Shown: positions 37,032 to 46,606 of the stretch, piece after piece
Numbering within the stretch: the stretch's first letter is position 1
Layout of the letters: the number at the start of each line of letters is the position of its first letter
Assembly: GCA_026182355.1 (NCBI GenBank)
Contig: JAPFBL010000009.1
Span: 2,232,001-2,296,000, forward strand
Length of the DNA: 64,000 nt
DNA from: Hermatobates lingyangjiaoensis
Taxonomy: Eukaryota > Arthropoda > Insecta > Hemiptera > Hermatobatidae
Reading direction: 5' to 3'
Made by a program: the position numbers and the translations under genes
Notes under the pieces: model-generated
Seen by the model: only the letters and a program-made list of their open reading frames with translations
The model's database searches: none
Told to the model about the DNA's origin: nothing

Positions 37032-37085
37032 AATAATGTATTAATTTTCTGTTTTATTTCTCTATGTTTCTATTGTGAATGAAGT

Positions 37086-37770
37086 TTATATATATATAAA
37101 GGAGAAGAAGCCAGACCTCAACGATCAAGCCACCTGCTTTGCAAGAATTTTATAATTACACATTTGACTAAAACCAGAAGTCTACAAGAGAAGTTAGGAA
37201 ATTTAAGTAAGGTAGTGTAATTAAAAGCAGTGTGAAGGAAACCTGTTGAAGTCAAGGTTATGTTGACATTTTCCATAGTGAATGAATTCAATATAAGATT
37301 AATGTATATTATCAGTTTAGTTAGTGCTTAATAATTGTTTTTGATCTTTTGATAATTTTAAAAAAAATGTTAAAGTAATAAGTATCCTAGAAATTAATCA
37401 GAGTTGATCGAAACTTTGGAATGAGTGTAACTCATATGATATGAATAAAACATTTGGTGAATTGGTGTACATTTTACCTAAAAGATAGAAATATTATATT
37501 AAAAAATTAAAAAAGTTGTGCAAAAAACGGACTAGATTAAAAATAATCAAGGCATATAATGAAACATATATATATATATATGAACTAAATTCACTTTTTG
37601 AACTTACATAAAAGAAAACACAAAACTCACAACTATATTTGGGCTGCCTATCTACCAGGTGGATTATCCCTAAATTTGTTTTTATTATTTCTCTTCATTG
37701 TTCTTATTTAGTACAAGTGACTTTACTTCAGTTCTTGCTTGTCTTTAGAGGACTCCAAAGATCTGAAGAT
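37086..37770. other. Anonymous DNA with short (TA)n tracts
   Basis: TA runs at 37087-37097 and 37566-37580. The latter may mark the left edge of the tail carrying the ribozyme at 37779. No gene was recognised. Confidence 0.45.
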
Positions 37771-37771
37771 C

Positions 37772-37814
37772 TTTCTATCTGAAGACGAGGCAGTCGAAAT
37801 ATAGTAGTAAGTTT
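37772..37814 (+). ncRNA. Hammerhead ribozyme-like core, weak stem II
   Basis: CTGAAGA (37779-37785), C, a short stem II (GA with TC around GGCAG), GAAA, the palindrome ATAT then A. Stem I pairs CTAT with GTAG (one G-U), so stems I and III are well supported. A (TA)n follows at about 37868-37880. Confidence 0.55.
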
Positions 37815-38783
37815 TCGTGATCCCTTTAATCTGTGAATTTAGTTTGTTTAATCGTTTTATTTAATTATGTATATATATAGAGAGAGCAAAAAAAGAATGC
37901 TTTCCCATAGTTGGATACATTATTATTATGTATGAAGCAAATAATATCAATATATTGTATATATATCGTATATATATTTATAGTTATGTTAATTGTTTAG
38001 CAAAAAATATTTTCTTGGTCAATCTGTAAGCGTCAATAATACATCTAGTGGAAAATTGATCAAACTATAAGTTAGAATCATTTGAAAGGAAATAGAAAGT
38101 TCTTTACACTTTTTAAAACCCATTTCTAGTTGCAGGAAACAATTACGAATAAAAAGACTGAGGAAGTGAATATGTTTTCGTGATTTTTTTTGTATACCTT
38201 TAATATTACATTTTAATATACCCATGTAATACATTGCAATTTCATTGTATTTTTTGAGTTTTTCTGTTTTATTCAAAGCTATAGCTAATGTCTCTAATAT
38301 TGTCCTATGTTTCAATTGCATTACAAACTTGTTAATTTTTGAGGTAGCTCAGTATAGATTTATCTAGCTGTTCTATTTGAGTTTACTTTTTTTCTTGACA
38401 AAGAAACTAGAATTTCTGTCCAATTTAATACCGGTGGTAAATTTCATCAACGGATAAATAATTACAGCTCTTGAGAAAAGAAAAGTTGGGGAATAGTGTT
38501 TAGAGCACCCTCAGAGTTTTAAACTAAGATAAATGAACACAGAAAAGTTTTAACCTTGATGAAACAGTGAATAAACTATAGCTCAAAAATGTTTGCATTG
38601 TCCTTAAAATTAAAATAATTTTGGATTTATGCATATACATAGTGTTGTACACCGTTTATAGTGTTATAGTCATTGAAAGAAACGTGATATAGGATATAAA
38701 CTTGTCAAATAGTAAATACTTAAATATAATATTAGTACTCAAGAAATCTTTTAGTATGAACAAAAATTACTGTTTTTAATGAC
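37815..38783. other. Anonymous AT-rich DNA
   Basis: TA-rich at 37868-37880 and about 37955-37975. The 100-codon minus-strand frame at 38019-38321 has no recognisable motif. Confidence 0.45.
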
Positions 38784-38785
38784 AG

Positions 38786-38811
<26 letters not shown>
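38784..38811. repeat. (TA)n microsatellite
   Basis: Left border of the family G inverted pair at 38848-39086. Confidence 0.9.
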
Positions 38812-38816
<5 letters not shown>

Positions 38817-38897
38817 GTTGGAAATACGATCCGAAACGGACAAATATAGTTCAATGTTGAAAATAAAACATAGAAAAATCAAAAGCACACACTTACA

Positions 38898-38935
38898 GTC
38901 GCTAATTTTCGGTTTGAACCGTCTTCAGGAGAGAT
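38898..38935 (-). ncRNA. Hammerhead ribozyme core (family G)
   Basis: Minus strand: CTGAAGA (38928 down to 38922), C, stem II GGT with ACC, GAAA, the palindrome AATT, then A. Stem I is weak in this copy. Confidence 0.6.
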
Positions 38936-38997
38936 AAGAGATGGAAACCAAGCGCATTGGTTCAGAGACGGTTGGAGACGCTTGGTTTCCATCTCTT

Positions 38998-39036
38998 AGC
39001 TCTCCTGAAGAAGGTTTAAACCGAAAATTAGAGAAT
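38998..39036 (+). ncRNA. Hammerhead ribozyme core (family G)
   Basis: CTGAAGA (39005-39011), A, stem II GGT/ACC with a TTAA loop, GAAA, the palindrome AATT, then A. Stem I pairs TCTC with GAGA. The core is complete. Confidence 0.65.
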
Positions 39037-39244
39037 ATAAGTGTATGCATTTGATTTTTCTATGTTTCTTTTTGTACATTGAACTATATATATATATATA
39101 TATACTGTCAATGATGCCAATCTTACTCTTTCTTTAAATCAAAATTCAGAACCTGCTCACAACTTGTATTCACTTGCTCTCTGACGACGTGAAAGCGAAA
39201 GGCCTTAGAGCGACTATCTTCTTTAATTTGTGGTGAGTTACCTG

Positions 39245-39245
<1 letters not shown>

Positions 39246-39281
<36 letters not shown>
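39246..39281. repeat. (TA)n microsatellite
   Basis: An uninterrupted TA run at the left edge of another family G tail (39285-39420, minus). Confidence 0.93.
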
Positions 39282-39285
<4 letters not shown>

Positions 39286-39367
39286 CATTAAGAAAACTGT
39301 ACGCAAAGGAAACAAACGTTTCAGGGTGATAATATAAGTACACAGCAAATAGAAAAACACATTTACA

Positions 39368-39404
39368 GCTTCTTATTTTTGGGTTAACCGTAATCAGGAA
39401 AGAA
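39368..39404 (-). ncRNA. Hammerhead ribozyme relic (family G)
   Basis: Minus strand: CTGATTA (G-to-T change in the core), then GGTT with AACC, AAAA in place of GAAA. Inactive by inspection. Confidence 0.45.
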
Positions 39405-39659
39405 GAGATAGGGACACCAAGCGCAATAACAACTATGGGCTTTCCTTTAATAATTTCAATAGGATACAAATACTATGAAATGTTCCTCTTGATAAAAGTG
39501 TAATAAAAACGTTACACTATGCGTTTCTTAGGAAACCTATGTTTGGTTTTTGAACGTGCTTTGTACACCAGGAGTAAAATTAAGATATAAATCGTTTAAA
39601 AGAGTTACCGATTTGTGTAATAAATATTATATTTTGCTATATATATATATACATCCACT

Positions 39660-39799
39660 CAAAATTCGAAAAGACGATCCAAACTGGATGGAAATTAGTT
39701 CAAAAATGAAGAAAAGCAACACACAGAGAAAGAGACACACTACAAACTCAAATTTTCGGATGATCCGTCTTCAGGAGAAAAGAGAATGGACGACCAAGC

Positions 39800-39831
<32 letters not shown>
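39660..39831 (-). mobile_element. Family G PLE tail and (TA)n
   Basis: Shares acgatccaaac and acacacagagaaag with the tails at 15300 and 38848. It begins after a (TA)n (about 39640-39650) and ends at (TA)n 39804-39831. Confidence 0.65.
39745..39780 (-). ncRNA. Hammerhead ribozyme core (family G)
   Basis: Minus strand: CTGAAGA (39774 down to 39768), C, stem II GGAT with ATCC (very tight loop), GAAA, AATT, then T. Stem I pairs CTC with GAG. Confidence 0.6.
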
Positions 39832-39834
<3 letters not shown>

Positions 39835-39870
39835 TCGTATATTTTGGGAGCAGGCCTTCATTGATACATG
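39832..39870 (-). pseudogene. PLE ORF 5' fragment at (TA)n
   Basis: The minus strand reads NEGLLPKYTN and then TAA in TA repeat. The same motif and the same kind of junction occur at 36001. Confidence 0.55.
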
Positions 39871-39979
39871 TTCTATTAAAACGTTTTAATAGAACATATA
39901 TATATATTTATAAAAAGATTTCACATAAACACGTGAAACAACAATCAATGATCAAACCACAATAACAAATGGGAAAACA

Positions 39980-40026
39980 AGACTAAGATCTTTCAACCGT
40001 AACAAGCGGTCTTCGTCAGAGTCAAA
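39980..40026 (-). ncRNA. Hammerhead ribozyme core (family B)
   Basis: Minus strand: CTGACGA (40019 down to 40013), A, stem II GACCG with CGGTT around CTTGTTA, GAAA, the palindrome AGATCT, then T. Stem I pairs GACT with AGTC. It is the consensus copy of family B. Confidence 0.7.
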
Positions 40027-40220
40027 AACCCAACTGAACACTAGATACAGAAAACATCTGGTGAGGAGTTGAGAACAGTGGGAGGGAAGAGTGGTATTTT
40101 TTTATTTTTTTAATTTTTTTTTGTTTTTTTTTAAAAAAAAAAAAAAAAATACCACTCTTCCCTCCCACTCTTCTCAAATCCTCACCAGATGTTTTCTGCA
40201 TCTAATGTTCAGTTGGGTTT

Positions 40221-40268
40221 TTGACTCTGACGAAGACCGCTTGTTACGGTTGAAAGATCTTAGTCATG
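40221..40268 (+). ncRNA. Hammerhead ribozyme core (family B)
   Basis: CTGACGA (40227-40233), A, stem II GACCG/CGGTT (one G-U), GAAA, AGATCT, T, with stem I GACT/AGTC. Mirror partner of the core at 39991-40019. Confidence 0.7.
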
Positions 40269-40319
40269 TTTTCCCATTTCTTATTGTGGTTTGATCATTA
40301 TATATATTTATGTATATAA

Positions 40320-40362
40320 ACAGTAATATATATATATACTCGTATATGTAAATATCCATATA

Positions 40363-40412
<50 letters not shown>

Positions 40413-40464
40413 GTATATATTTACTATATATATATATATATTTATATATTATTATATATAATAT

Positions 40465-40501
<37 letters not shown>

Positions 40502-40502
40502 C
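40320..40502. repeat. Compound (TA)n region
   Basis: TA arrays interrupted by tgta, ttta and atta, lying between two family B units. Confidence 0.93.
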
Positions 40503-40775
40503 ATGAAGACACAGTATGAAATTGAAAAAAGAAAAGACTACGATCTTTTAACCGTAACAAGCGGTCTTCGTCAAAGTCAAAAACCCAACTGAAACACTAA
40601 AGCAGAAACATCTTCCTTAAGAAGGCGTTAAGAAGAGTAGGAGGGAAGGGTGGTATTTTAAAGGGGTGTAAAGTGCAGGAAAGGACAAATGTCCAGAGAG
40701 CTTACTCTTTTTTTCCATTTCATATTGTGGTTTGCTCATTGATTGTTATTTCACATGTTTATGTAAAAACTTTTA
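40503..40775. mobile_element. Family B inverted pair, right ribozyme lost
   Basis: The minus-strand tail has a damaged core (40547-40574: TTTGACGA instead of CTGACGA, and AAAA instead of GAAA). The plus-strand tail (about 40705-40775) keeps only the terminus, from ttttttccatttcatattg onward. Confidence 0.6.
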
Positions 40776-40798
40776 AATTTATATAAATATATATATAT

Positions 40799-41115
40799 TT
40801 TAATTTTTCTAAAATTTTTGCCAATTTCATGTTTAGTTACCTTTTTTTGAGAGTTTCTCTAATTTCCTACAGGCTCTTCAATGTTTTATTGAAAATAATA
40901 TTTAATTAGTTCTTAAATAGTATTTGATATAAACAGTGTTAAAATGTGTAGTTATGAAAAGAAAAGTTTGGGCCAGTTGATATTTTTATTCCCCGAGGAA
41001 CTGAGAAGAGCCTGTAGGACACTAGAGGAACTCTGAAAAAAGGTAACCAAGCATGAAATTGGCAAACAAATTTTAGAAACATGTTTGCAAGAAGATTGCT
41101 ACCAACCATCACTAA
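40799..41115. pseudogene. Inverted PLE ORF 5' fragments (family A)
   Basis: The plus copy starts MCSYEKKSLGQLIFLFPEEL at 40944 and reads to CRTLEEL, stop, KKVTKHEIGKQ and ETCLQED, then loses frame before TA-rich sequence. The left copy (40799-40890, minus) retains RRACRKLEKLSKK and then frameshifts. Both align with 36091-36257. The ribozyme expected upstream is missing at the join. Confidence 0.65.
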
Positions 41116-41147
41116 TATATTTATATACGGGTATGTATAAATAATAA

Positions 41148-41232
41148 CAGTTGGGTTTTTGACTCTAACGAAGAGCGCTTGTTACGATTGAAAGATTTTA
41201 GTCGTGTTTTTCCATTGCATATTGTGGTTTGA
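41148..41232 (+). mobile_element. Family B PLE tail, decayed core
   Basis: CTAACGA (41164-41170) replaces CTGACGA. Stem II has one mismatch, and GAAA and AGAT remain. The usual gtggtttgat terminus is followed by a short atatat that merges with the next fragment. Confidence 0.6.
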
Positions 41233-41435
41233 TGATATATATTGGTCAACGCAAGCAGCTGCCTGTTGCCACCCACGCCAATCTCCATAACCTTCCCTTC
41301 AACGATTGCTTCAGGGTTAAAGTATTAAGAAAACTCTCAAATGATGACACCCAGACCACTCTAAGGGCTTCTGAGGAAGCCTTCATTTGGTTATTGGGTG
41401 CAAGAAATTCCTCTGGTCTAAATTTAATCAGATGA
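41233..41435 (+). pseudogene. PLE GIY-YIG endonuclease C-terminal remnant
   Basis: Starts inside the YIG motif (IYIGQRKQLPVATHANLHNL) and continues FNDCFRVKVLRKLSNDD to ASEEAFIWLLGARNSSGLN, where AFIWLL sits in the position of the catalytic-Glu helix of PLE domains. The first half of the domain is missing. About 250 bp of 3' sequence leads to the hammerhead at 41683, the correct order for a PLE tail. The assignment is weaker than for the other two GIY-YIG domains. Confidence 0.5.
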
Positions 41436-41675
41436 TTTTTTTTCCCACGTTTAATTTTAGTTTTATGTTTTTTTCCTTTCCTTTCTCTTTTTTACTTTTC
41501 TCCTCCCTTTTACTTAAATATCACTTTTATAATTTTACTTATTCACAGCCTAAACTGGTTCACGTTGGTAAGGTGGCTGCACTGTGTGTCATTGTATCGC
41601 GCCAGTTTACATCGGCCAGTGGACGCATTTACGTCTCCGTTCCTTCATTCTTTCTCCTTTTATTTTCTTTCTTTC

Positions 41676-41716
41676 TACTCTCCTGAAGACGGCAAGACGC
41701 CGAAATTATCGAGATT
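41676..41716 (+). ncRNA. Hammerhead ribozyme core (family N)
   Basis: CTGAAGA (41683-41689), C, stem II GGC with GCC around AAGAC, GAAA, then ATTAT and C. Stem I pairs TCTC with GAGA. It has a complete core. Stem III is the weakest part, a 5-base imperfect palindrome. Confidence 0.68.
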
Positions 41717-41759
41717 CGTGAGTGTTCGTCCTTTTTCTTGTGCTCACTAGCTGTAACTT

Positions 41760-42537
41760 TAATTATATACATAGACATATATAAGTTTAAAACTAGAAGC
41801 ACAGTTAAGGTTCATACTCTGAAGTCTGACCCCATTCACTACATCACCTACAATTCCTACCACCTAGTTACTACATAGAACCTCACTTTGTTTCACCCAA
41901 CGCGAAAGTTTCTTTAGTTGTTGTAAACTAACATTTCAATACTATTTTCTGGTATAGTCATGATTAAAACATCAAATCAAACATTATAGAATACCTTTAT
42001 TCTTTGATATCAATGTTGAATCTATGAATACTTTTTTTTTGAAATACTGACAGCTAATGAATCATCATTGAGTCTACTATATGACCACAAACTGTATGGG
42101 GTGAGAAATAATCTGAGTTGCTTAGTAAACAACTTCCAAAAAACTAATTACTTTTTTACAAAGACCAGATGCGGCAAAGCTGCAATGATACTCGACTTTT
42201 AATCCTGTTTAATTAAAATCCCCACCAAACAGTGCTTTCATCTCAACGAGACAAAGGGGTAAATCTGGCTTTATCCTAAAATATTGTTAGGTAATTAATG
42301 GTCAATAACAAGTATCTCTTAATTTTAGTCTGTCAATATGCTATAATTTAATAATTTATTACCTTAAAAACCTATTAATGCCAAGAATTGTTTATAAAGA
42401 AGGAAAAATAAATTTTATTTCCATTAAAACAATAACTAACATTATAAATACACACCATTATATTAACATTACAATTATACACACCTATCTCAACTTGTTC
42501 AAATTGTTCCACATCACTGTCAGAAAAATACAATATT

Positions 42538-42538
<1 letters not shown>
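41760..42538. other. Anonymous AT-rich DNA
   Basis: No feature was recognised before the (TA)n at 42539-42568. Confidence 0.5.
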
Positions 42539-42570
<32 letters not shown>

Positions 42571-42589
42571 AAACTAAAAAAAAAAAAAA

Positions 42590-42748
42590 AATTATCGGGA
42601 CTCGGTCAGTTCTTCAGGTTCAAATTAAACTCTTTTAAATTTTTAAGAGTTTAAACTTTTTATAGTTTAATTTGAACCTGAAGAACTGACTGAGTCCCGA
42701 TAAATTTTAGTTTTGTTTCAATTCCACGGTCGATACTTTTATCAATAT
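42590..42748. repeat. Inverted pair of family C PLE-like tails
   Basis: Same outer blocks as 15521-15735 (tatcgggactcggtcagttc and its complement). The left arm is cut at an A run next to (TA)n. The inner part is short and A/T rich. Confidence 0.72.
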
Positions 42749-42767
42749 TTATATATATACATATATG

Positions 42768-42930
42768 TATGATCAAACCACAATATGAAGTGCGAAAAAA
42801 AAGACTAAAACGTTCAACCTTCATCAGACTCAAAAGCCTGACTGAATCACCAGATGCAGATACTTTTGGTGAGGTGGTGTGGCGAGGGGGGGGGGGGGGA
42901 GAGTGGTTCAGGAAGTACAGGAAGGCACTA
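42768..42930 (-). mobile_element. Family B PLE tail, stem II deleted
   Basis: Minus strand: CTGATGA is followed directly by AGGTTGAACG, so the stem II hairpin has been lost. A G-run (42888-42900) lies at the inner end, comparable to the C-run at 15124. Confidence 0.6.
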
Positions 42931-42984
42931 CTTTTTTCCTGTCTACTTAACGTTGCATTGTTGTTGTTTGACACGTGTCTATAA

Positions 42985-44459
42985 AGATATACCAGTTTGG
43001 TTAATATAAATTTTATGGCAATTTTTGGACCGAATTTTAGAAATACTAATGGACTCCATTTTCCTGGGAGAGTTTTTTATTAACATATTGCCGACGTTAT
43101 TACGATTAAGAAACACTATATTAAAATCAAGTCGCACTAGCCTAGAAAAGAGGTCCAATGATTCATGATACTGTTAAATGTTCATTAGTTTAGAAATATT
43201 CATTTAATTAAGAGTATTATACATTTGATTGTTAATTTCAGTTATGATTTTTTGTTTAATTTTTCAATTTTTTCAGACAGAACATATAAATCTCAAAGAT
43301 TCATTGTCAAAGATACATTAATGCCATATTTATAAAGACTGGAAAATATAGGTTATCCAATATTTAATCCTAGTTGTATTTTTTTAAGTACTGGAATGAC
43401 TGAGTACTCCAAATGATGAGTTCATTTCGATGTATCCGTCATTCTGTTTTCGATTTGATAAAACTTCATTTATGTTAAATATTATTATTCGGTTAAAACA
43501 TTCAGTGAAATTGAAATAAATACCTTTGAATTAATCTTTTGTTTAATTTTATTGAGTTATCAAAAAAATAATGCAGTCGTAAAATGAGATGGCTTAATAT
43601 AGGAGGACTGGAAATTTTCTATGGGGTGTAATTTTTTAATCTTAAATAATAGAGAACAATACTGGTATTATTTTTAAAAGACAAATGGAATGAGGCCGTA
43701 AAATGATATTAGTTTTGTGTGATTCCCGAGCGCAGAGACACCGTTAGGTTTAAGTGTTTGGAGTGTGTGGAGTTCAATTTAACAGGGTGATTTGAGGGGT
43801 AGACTGGCTTGAACTTAATTACTGCGTGGATGACATTTTAGAGGTCCAGTCCAAGTTGAAATCGATGTCCCTCCTGAGCCAACTTCCCTTTTAAGAGGAG
43901 AAGTGAATGATATCGTTTAGTAGGAAGAAATTAACGTTGCTCTAAACCAATTGCAATCCCTAATTACTAGTTAAGTATTCAACCCTAATGAATGTTTCAA
44001 CATCACTAATTGCTTTAATATGAGTTCTTAAATGAATTGTTAACCCTAGAGGTAGCTTTAAAAGCAGTTGAAAACTGAGCTTGTGGCATTTGATTGATCC
44101 GGTCTCCTTCAAAATAATTCAAACACCTCTAATAAACCTTCCATTCATTTCTAATAACGCTATTCATTCATTAAACGCTAAATATCAAATGTCTTTACAA
44201 TGTTATTAAACAATTTAATGGATCAAACTTCAGAGCATTTTATTTGAATATGTGACTCCCCACAATAATTCAAAAAAACTACCAAGTAAATACTTAGTAA
44301 TAAATAATAGTGATGATTTTTATATATTCAAAATTGAATATATATATATTATTTATCATACAAATAAATTTATAGCAGTAAGACAAAATTGATATTGGTC
44401 AGTTAAGTTATTAGTTAGATTTATTATACAATAATACAATCGGTATATTTCAATTATTT

Positions 44460-44460
<1 letters not shown>
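42985..44460. other. Anonymous DNA
   Basis: The 43700-43920 part is less AT-rich and has short open frames but no recognisable domain. It could be a conserved non-coding element or an unrecognised exon. Confidence 0.4.

Positions 44461-44490
<30 letters not shown>
44461..44490. repeat. (TA)n microsatellite
   Basis: Abuts the left end of the large palindrome with no intervening base. Confidence 0.95.
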
Positions 44491-44494
<4 letters not shown>

Positions 44495-44550
44495 TTCAGA
44501 GCAAGGGTTCTCGAGGATTTTGGTCAATAAAAAATTCAGCTAGTTAATAT

Positions 44551-44594
44551 CTGCCGACGTTTCGCCAAAGGTTGTTTGGCATTATCAAGGCTAA
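44551..44594 (-). ncRNA. Hammerhead-like core (family J, left arm)
   Basis: Minus strand: TTGATAA in place of CTGATGA, stem II GCCAAA with TTTGGC around CAACC, GAAA, ACGT, C. It is identical to the right-arm copy. Stem I pairs GCC with GGC. Two core substitutions should abolish normal catalysis. Confidence 0.5.
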
Positions 44595-45020
44595 AAAACA
44601 ATTTATTGAAACGACATAAGTAAAGCAAAAACCAATTCTTCTACGGTATACCAATTAACATAAAACCAAAAAGGACAAAACAAAAATTCATAAGCAGGAG
44701 AACAACAAAAAACCACGAATACCTCCATACAGGGCATTCAAGCAAAACAAAACAGACAGTAACAGAGACAGTACGTCAGAAAATTACAAAAACAATAACA
44801 AACGAAAGATCAAACATTTAAAATACATTCAGGGGAATAAAACCAAAAACTAACAGCATTATTACCTTTTTTGTGAGGAAAACCCTATTTACATCAGCAT
44901 CCTACGGGAATAACAAATGTAATGGAAGGTAATATAACCATCAACATAGGAAAAACAATCTATTCCTCCAATATCAACCTAACAATTGTTCTATCGAACA
45001 AACCACAAAAAAACAAAAAG

Positions 45021-45509
45021 CTAATTAAGGAGATTAGAATAAATTAAACTAAGACTAGATATATCAGATCTCTTATTACAGGCAGTTGGTGTATTCATGA
45101 TATTTATCATTTCTATCAAATTTCTCTTTTTAGTGTGTTTTTCATATTCAAGAATTTTGGTCTCGTGAAACGCAAACGAATGTCCCTTAGTACATGCGTG
45201 ATTTGCTAGAGCACAAACTGTTTTTTTATGTTTTATATCATTTTGGTGTTGTGTGATCCTATTTTTCAAATATTGACTCGTTTGTCCAATATATAAAACT
45301 TCACAATCTGTACATTTCACCGAGTAGACGACATTACTATTACTCATGTAAGGAACAGGACTCTTTAATTTGGAAAATATTCTATTGTTGAGAGTGTTTA
45401 GATTTTTTTGAGCTAACTTGCAGTCTATTTTATTAGTTAAAGCTTTTTTTAATAGTTCAGATAAACCTCTGATGTACACTAAACTCTTATACTTGTTGGA
45501 TGGCTGCAT
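45021..45509 (-). CDS. PLE GIY-YIG endonuclease domain (left arm)
   Basis: A 162-codon open frame, the left-arm twin of 45585-46133. It shows VVYSVKC, then DCEVLYIGQTSQYL, the catalytic Arg in KNRITQHQ, a Cys/His cluster (CALANHACTKGH) and the catalytic Glu in NLIEMINI. The start at 45509 is just the first Met in a truncated ORF. The reverse transcriptase is missing, so it is not expected to act alone. Confidence 0.85.
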   Translation of the reverse strand: MQPSNKYKSLVYIRGLSELLKKALTNKIDCKLAQKNLNTLNNRIFSKLKSPVPYMSNSNVVYSVKCTDCEVLYIGQTSQYLKNRITQHQNDIKHKKTVCALANHACTKGHSFAFHETKILEYEKHTKKRNLIEMINIMNTPTACNKRSDISSLSLIYSNLLN

Positions 45510-45584
45510 AATATTAATTTCCGTGTTTCTGGATGTTACTATATTACTCGTTGTACGTATTATGTTATCTATAACCTTATTAAG

Positions 45585-46133
45585 TTGTACATAATACGTA
45601 CAACGAGTAATATAGTAACATCCAGAAACACGGAAATTAATATTATGCAGCCATCCAACAAGTATAAGAGTTTAGTGTACATCAGAGGTTTATCTGAACT
45701 ATTAAAAAAAGCTTTAACTAATAAAATAGACTGCAAGTTAGCTCAAAAAAATCTAAACACTCTCAACAATAGAATATTTTCCAAATTAAAGAGTCCTGTT
45801 CCTTACATGAGTAATAGTAATGTCGTCTACTCGGTGAAATGTACAGATTGTGAAGTTTTATATATTGGACAAACGAGTCAATATTTGAAAAATAGGATCA
45901 CACAACACCAAAATGATATAAAACATAAAAAAACAGTTTGTGCTCTAGCAAATCACGCATGTACTAAGGGACATTCGTTTGCGTTTCACGAGACCAAAAT
46001 TCTTGAATATGAAAAACACACTAAAAAGAGAAATTTGAAAGAAATGATAAATATCATGAATACACCAACTGCCTGTAATAAGAGATCTGATATATCTAGT
46101 CTTAGTTTAATTTATTCTAATCTCCTTAATTAG
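45585..46133 (+). CDS. PLE GIY-YIG endonuclease domain (right arm)
   Basis: 182 codons. Residues 28-73 are the linker typical of PLEs between reverse transcriptase and endonuclease (SLVYIRGLSELLKKAL, then IFSKLKSPVP). Residues 80-165 form the GIY-YIG domain: VVYS at 80-83, a CTDC pair at 86-89, YIG at 93-95, Arg104, Cys/His residues at 119-130, and Glu153. The first ~15 residues come from the spacer and arm edge and are probably not native. In an intact PLE this domain cuts the target for target-primed reverse transcription. The frame is fully open to a natural stop. Confidence 0.88.
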   Translation: MYIIRTTSNIVTSRNTEINIMQPSNKYKSLVYIRGLSELLKKALTNKIDCKLAQKNLNTLNNRIFSKLKSPVPYMSNSNVVYSVKCTDCEVLYIGQTSQYLKNRITQHQNDIKHKKTVCALANHACTKGHSFAFHETKILEYEKHTKKRNLKEMINIMNTPTACNKRSDISSLSLIYSNLLN

Positions 46134-46561
46134 CTTTTTGTTTTTTTTGTGGTTTGTTCGATAGAACAATTGTTAGGTTGATATTGGAGGAATAGATTGT
46201 TTTTTCCTATGTTGATGGTTATATTACCTTCCATTACATTTGTTATTCCCGTAGGATGCTGATGTAAATAGGGTTTTCCTCACAAAAAAGGTAATAATGC
46301 TGTTAGTTTTTGGTTTTATTCCCCTGAATGTATTTTAAATGTTTGATCTTTCGTTTGTTATTGTTTTTGTAATTTTCTGACGTACTGTCTCTGTTACTGT
46401 CTGTTTTGTTTTGCTTGAATGCCCTGTATGGAGGTATTCGTGGTTTTTTGTTGTTCTCCTGCTTATGAATTTTTGTTTTGTCCTTTTTGGTTTTATGTTA
46501 ATTGGTATACCGTAGAAGAATTGGTTTTTGCTTTACTTATGTCGTTTCAATAAATTGTTTT

Positions 46562-46606
46562 TTAGCCTTGATAATGCCAAACAACCTTTGGCGAAACGTC
46601 GGCAGA
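46562..46606 (+). ncRNA. Hammerhead-like core (family J, right arm)
   Basis: Same as the left-arm core: stem I GCC/GGC, TTGATAA, a strong 6-bp stem II, GAAA, the palindrome ACGT, C. All parts are present except two core bases. Confidence 0.5.

Larger units (their letters stand above)
36091..37085 (-). mobile_element. PLE 3' region, hammerhead, then start of next copy (family A)
   Basis: Minus-strand order: GIY-YIG domain (37031-36363), hammerhead core (36336-36306), ORF N-terminus (ATG at 36257), then (TA)n at 36090. This is the expected layout of a tandem or terminal-repeat junction, where the element 3' end carries a ribozyme and is followed by the beginning of another copy. The 5' side ends near a TA-rich tract at 37087-37097. 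Confidence 0.75.
38848..39086. repeat. Inverted pair of family G PLE tails
   Basis: Arms of about 105 bp (38848-38955 and 38982-39086), sharing agttcaatg ends, flank a short spacer. The right arm goes straight into (TA)n at 39084-39105. The ggaaaccaagcg block recurs in related tails. Confidence 0.82.
39947..40299. repeat. Inverted pair of family B PLE tails, both ribozymes intact
   Basis: Left tail (minus, 39947 to about 40118) and right tail (plus, about 40131-40299) diverge from a T-run/A-run centre. They share tgatcaaaccacaat termini, the gactaagatc block and a gtggtatttttt inner end. The inner A and T runs suggest joining at oligo(A/T). Confidence 0.85.

Noticed and set aside
42378..42638. 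86-codon frame before and through (TA)n
   Set aside because: AT-driven translation with an Ile-Tyr run and poly-Lys; no motif.
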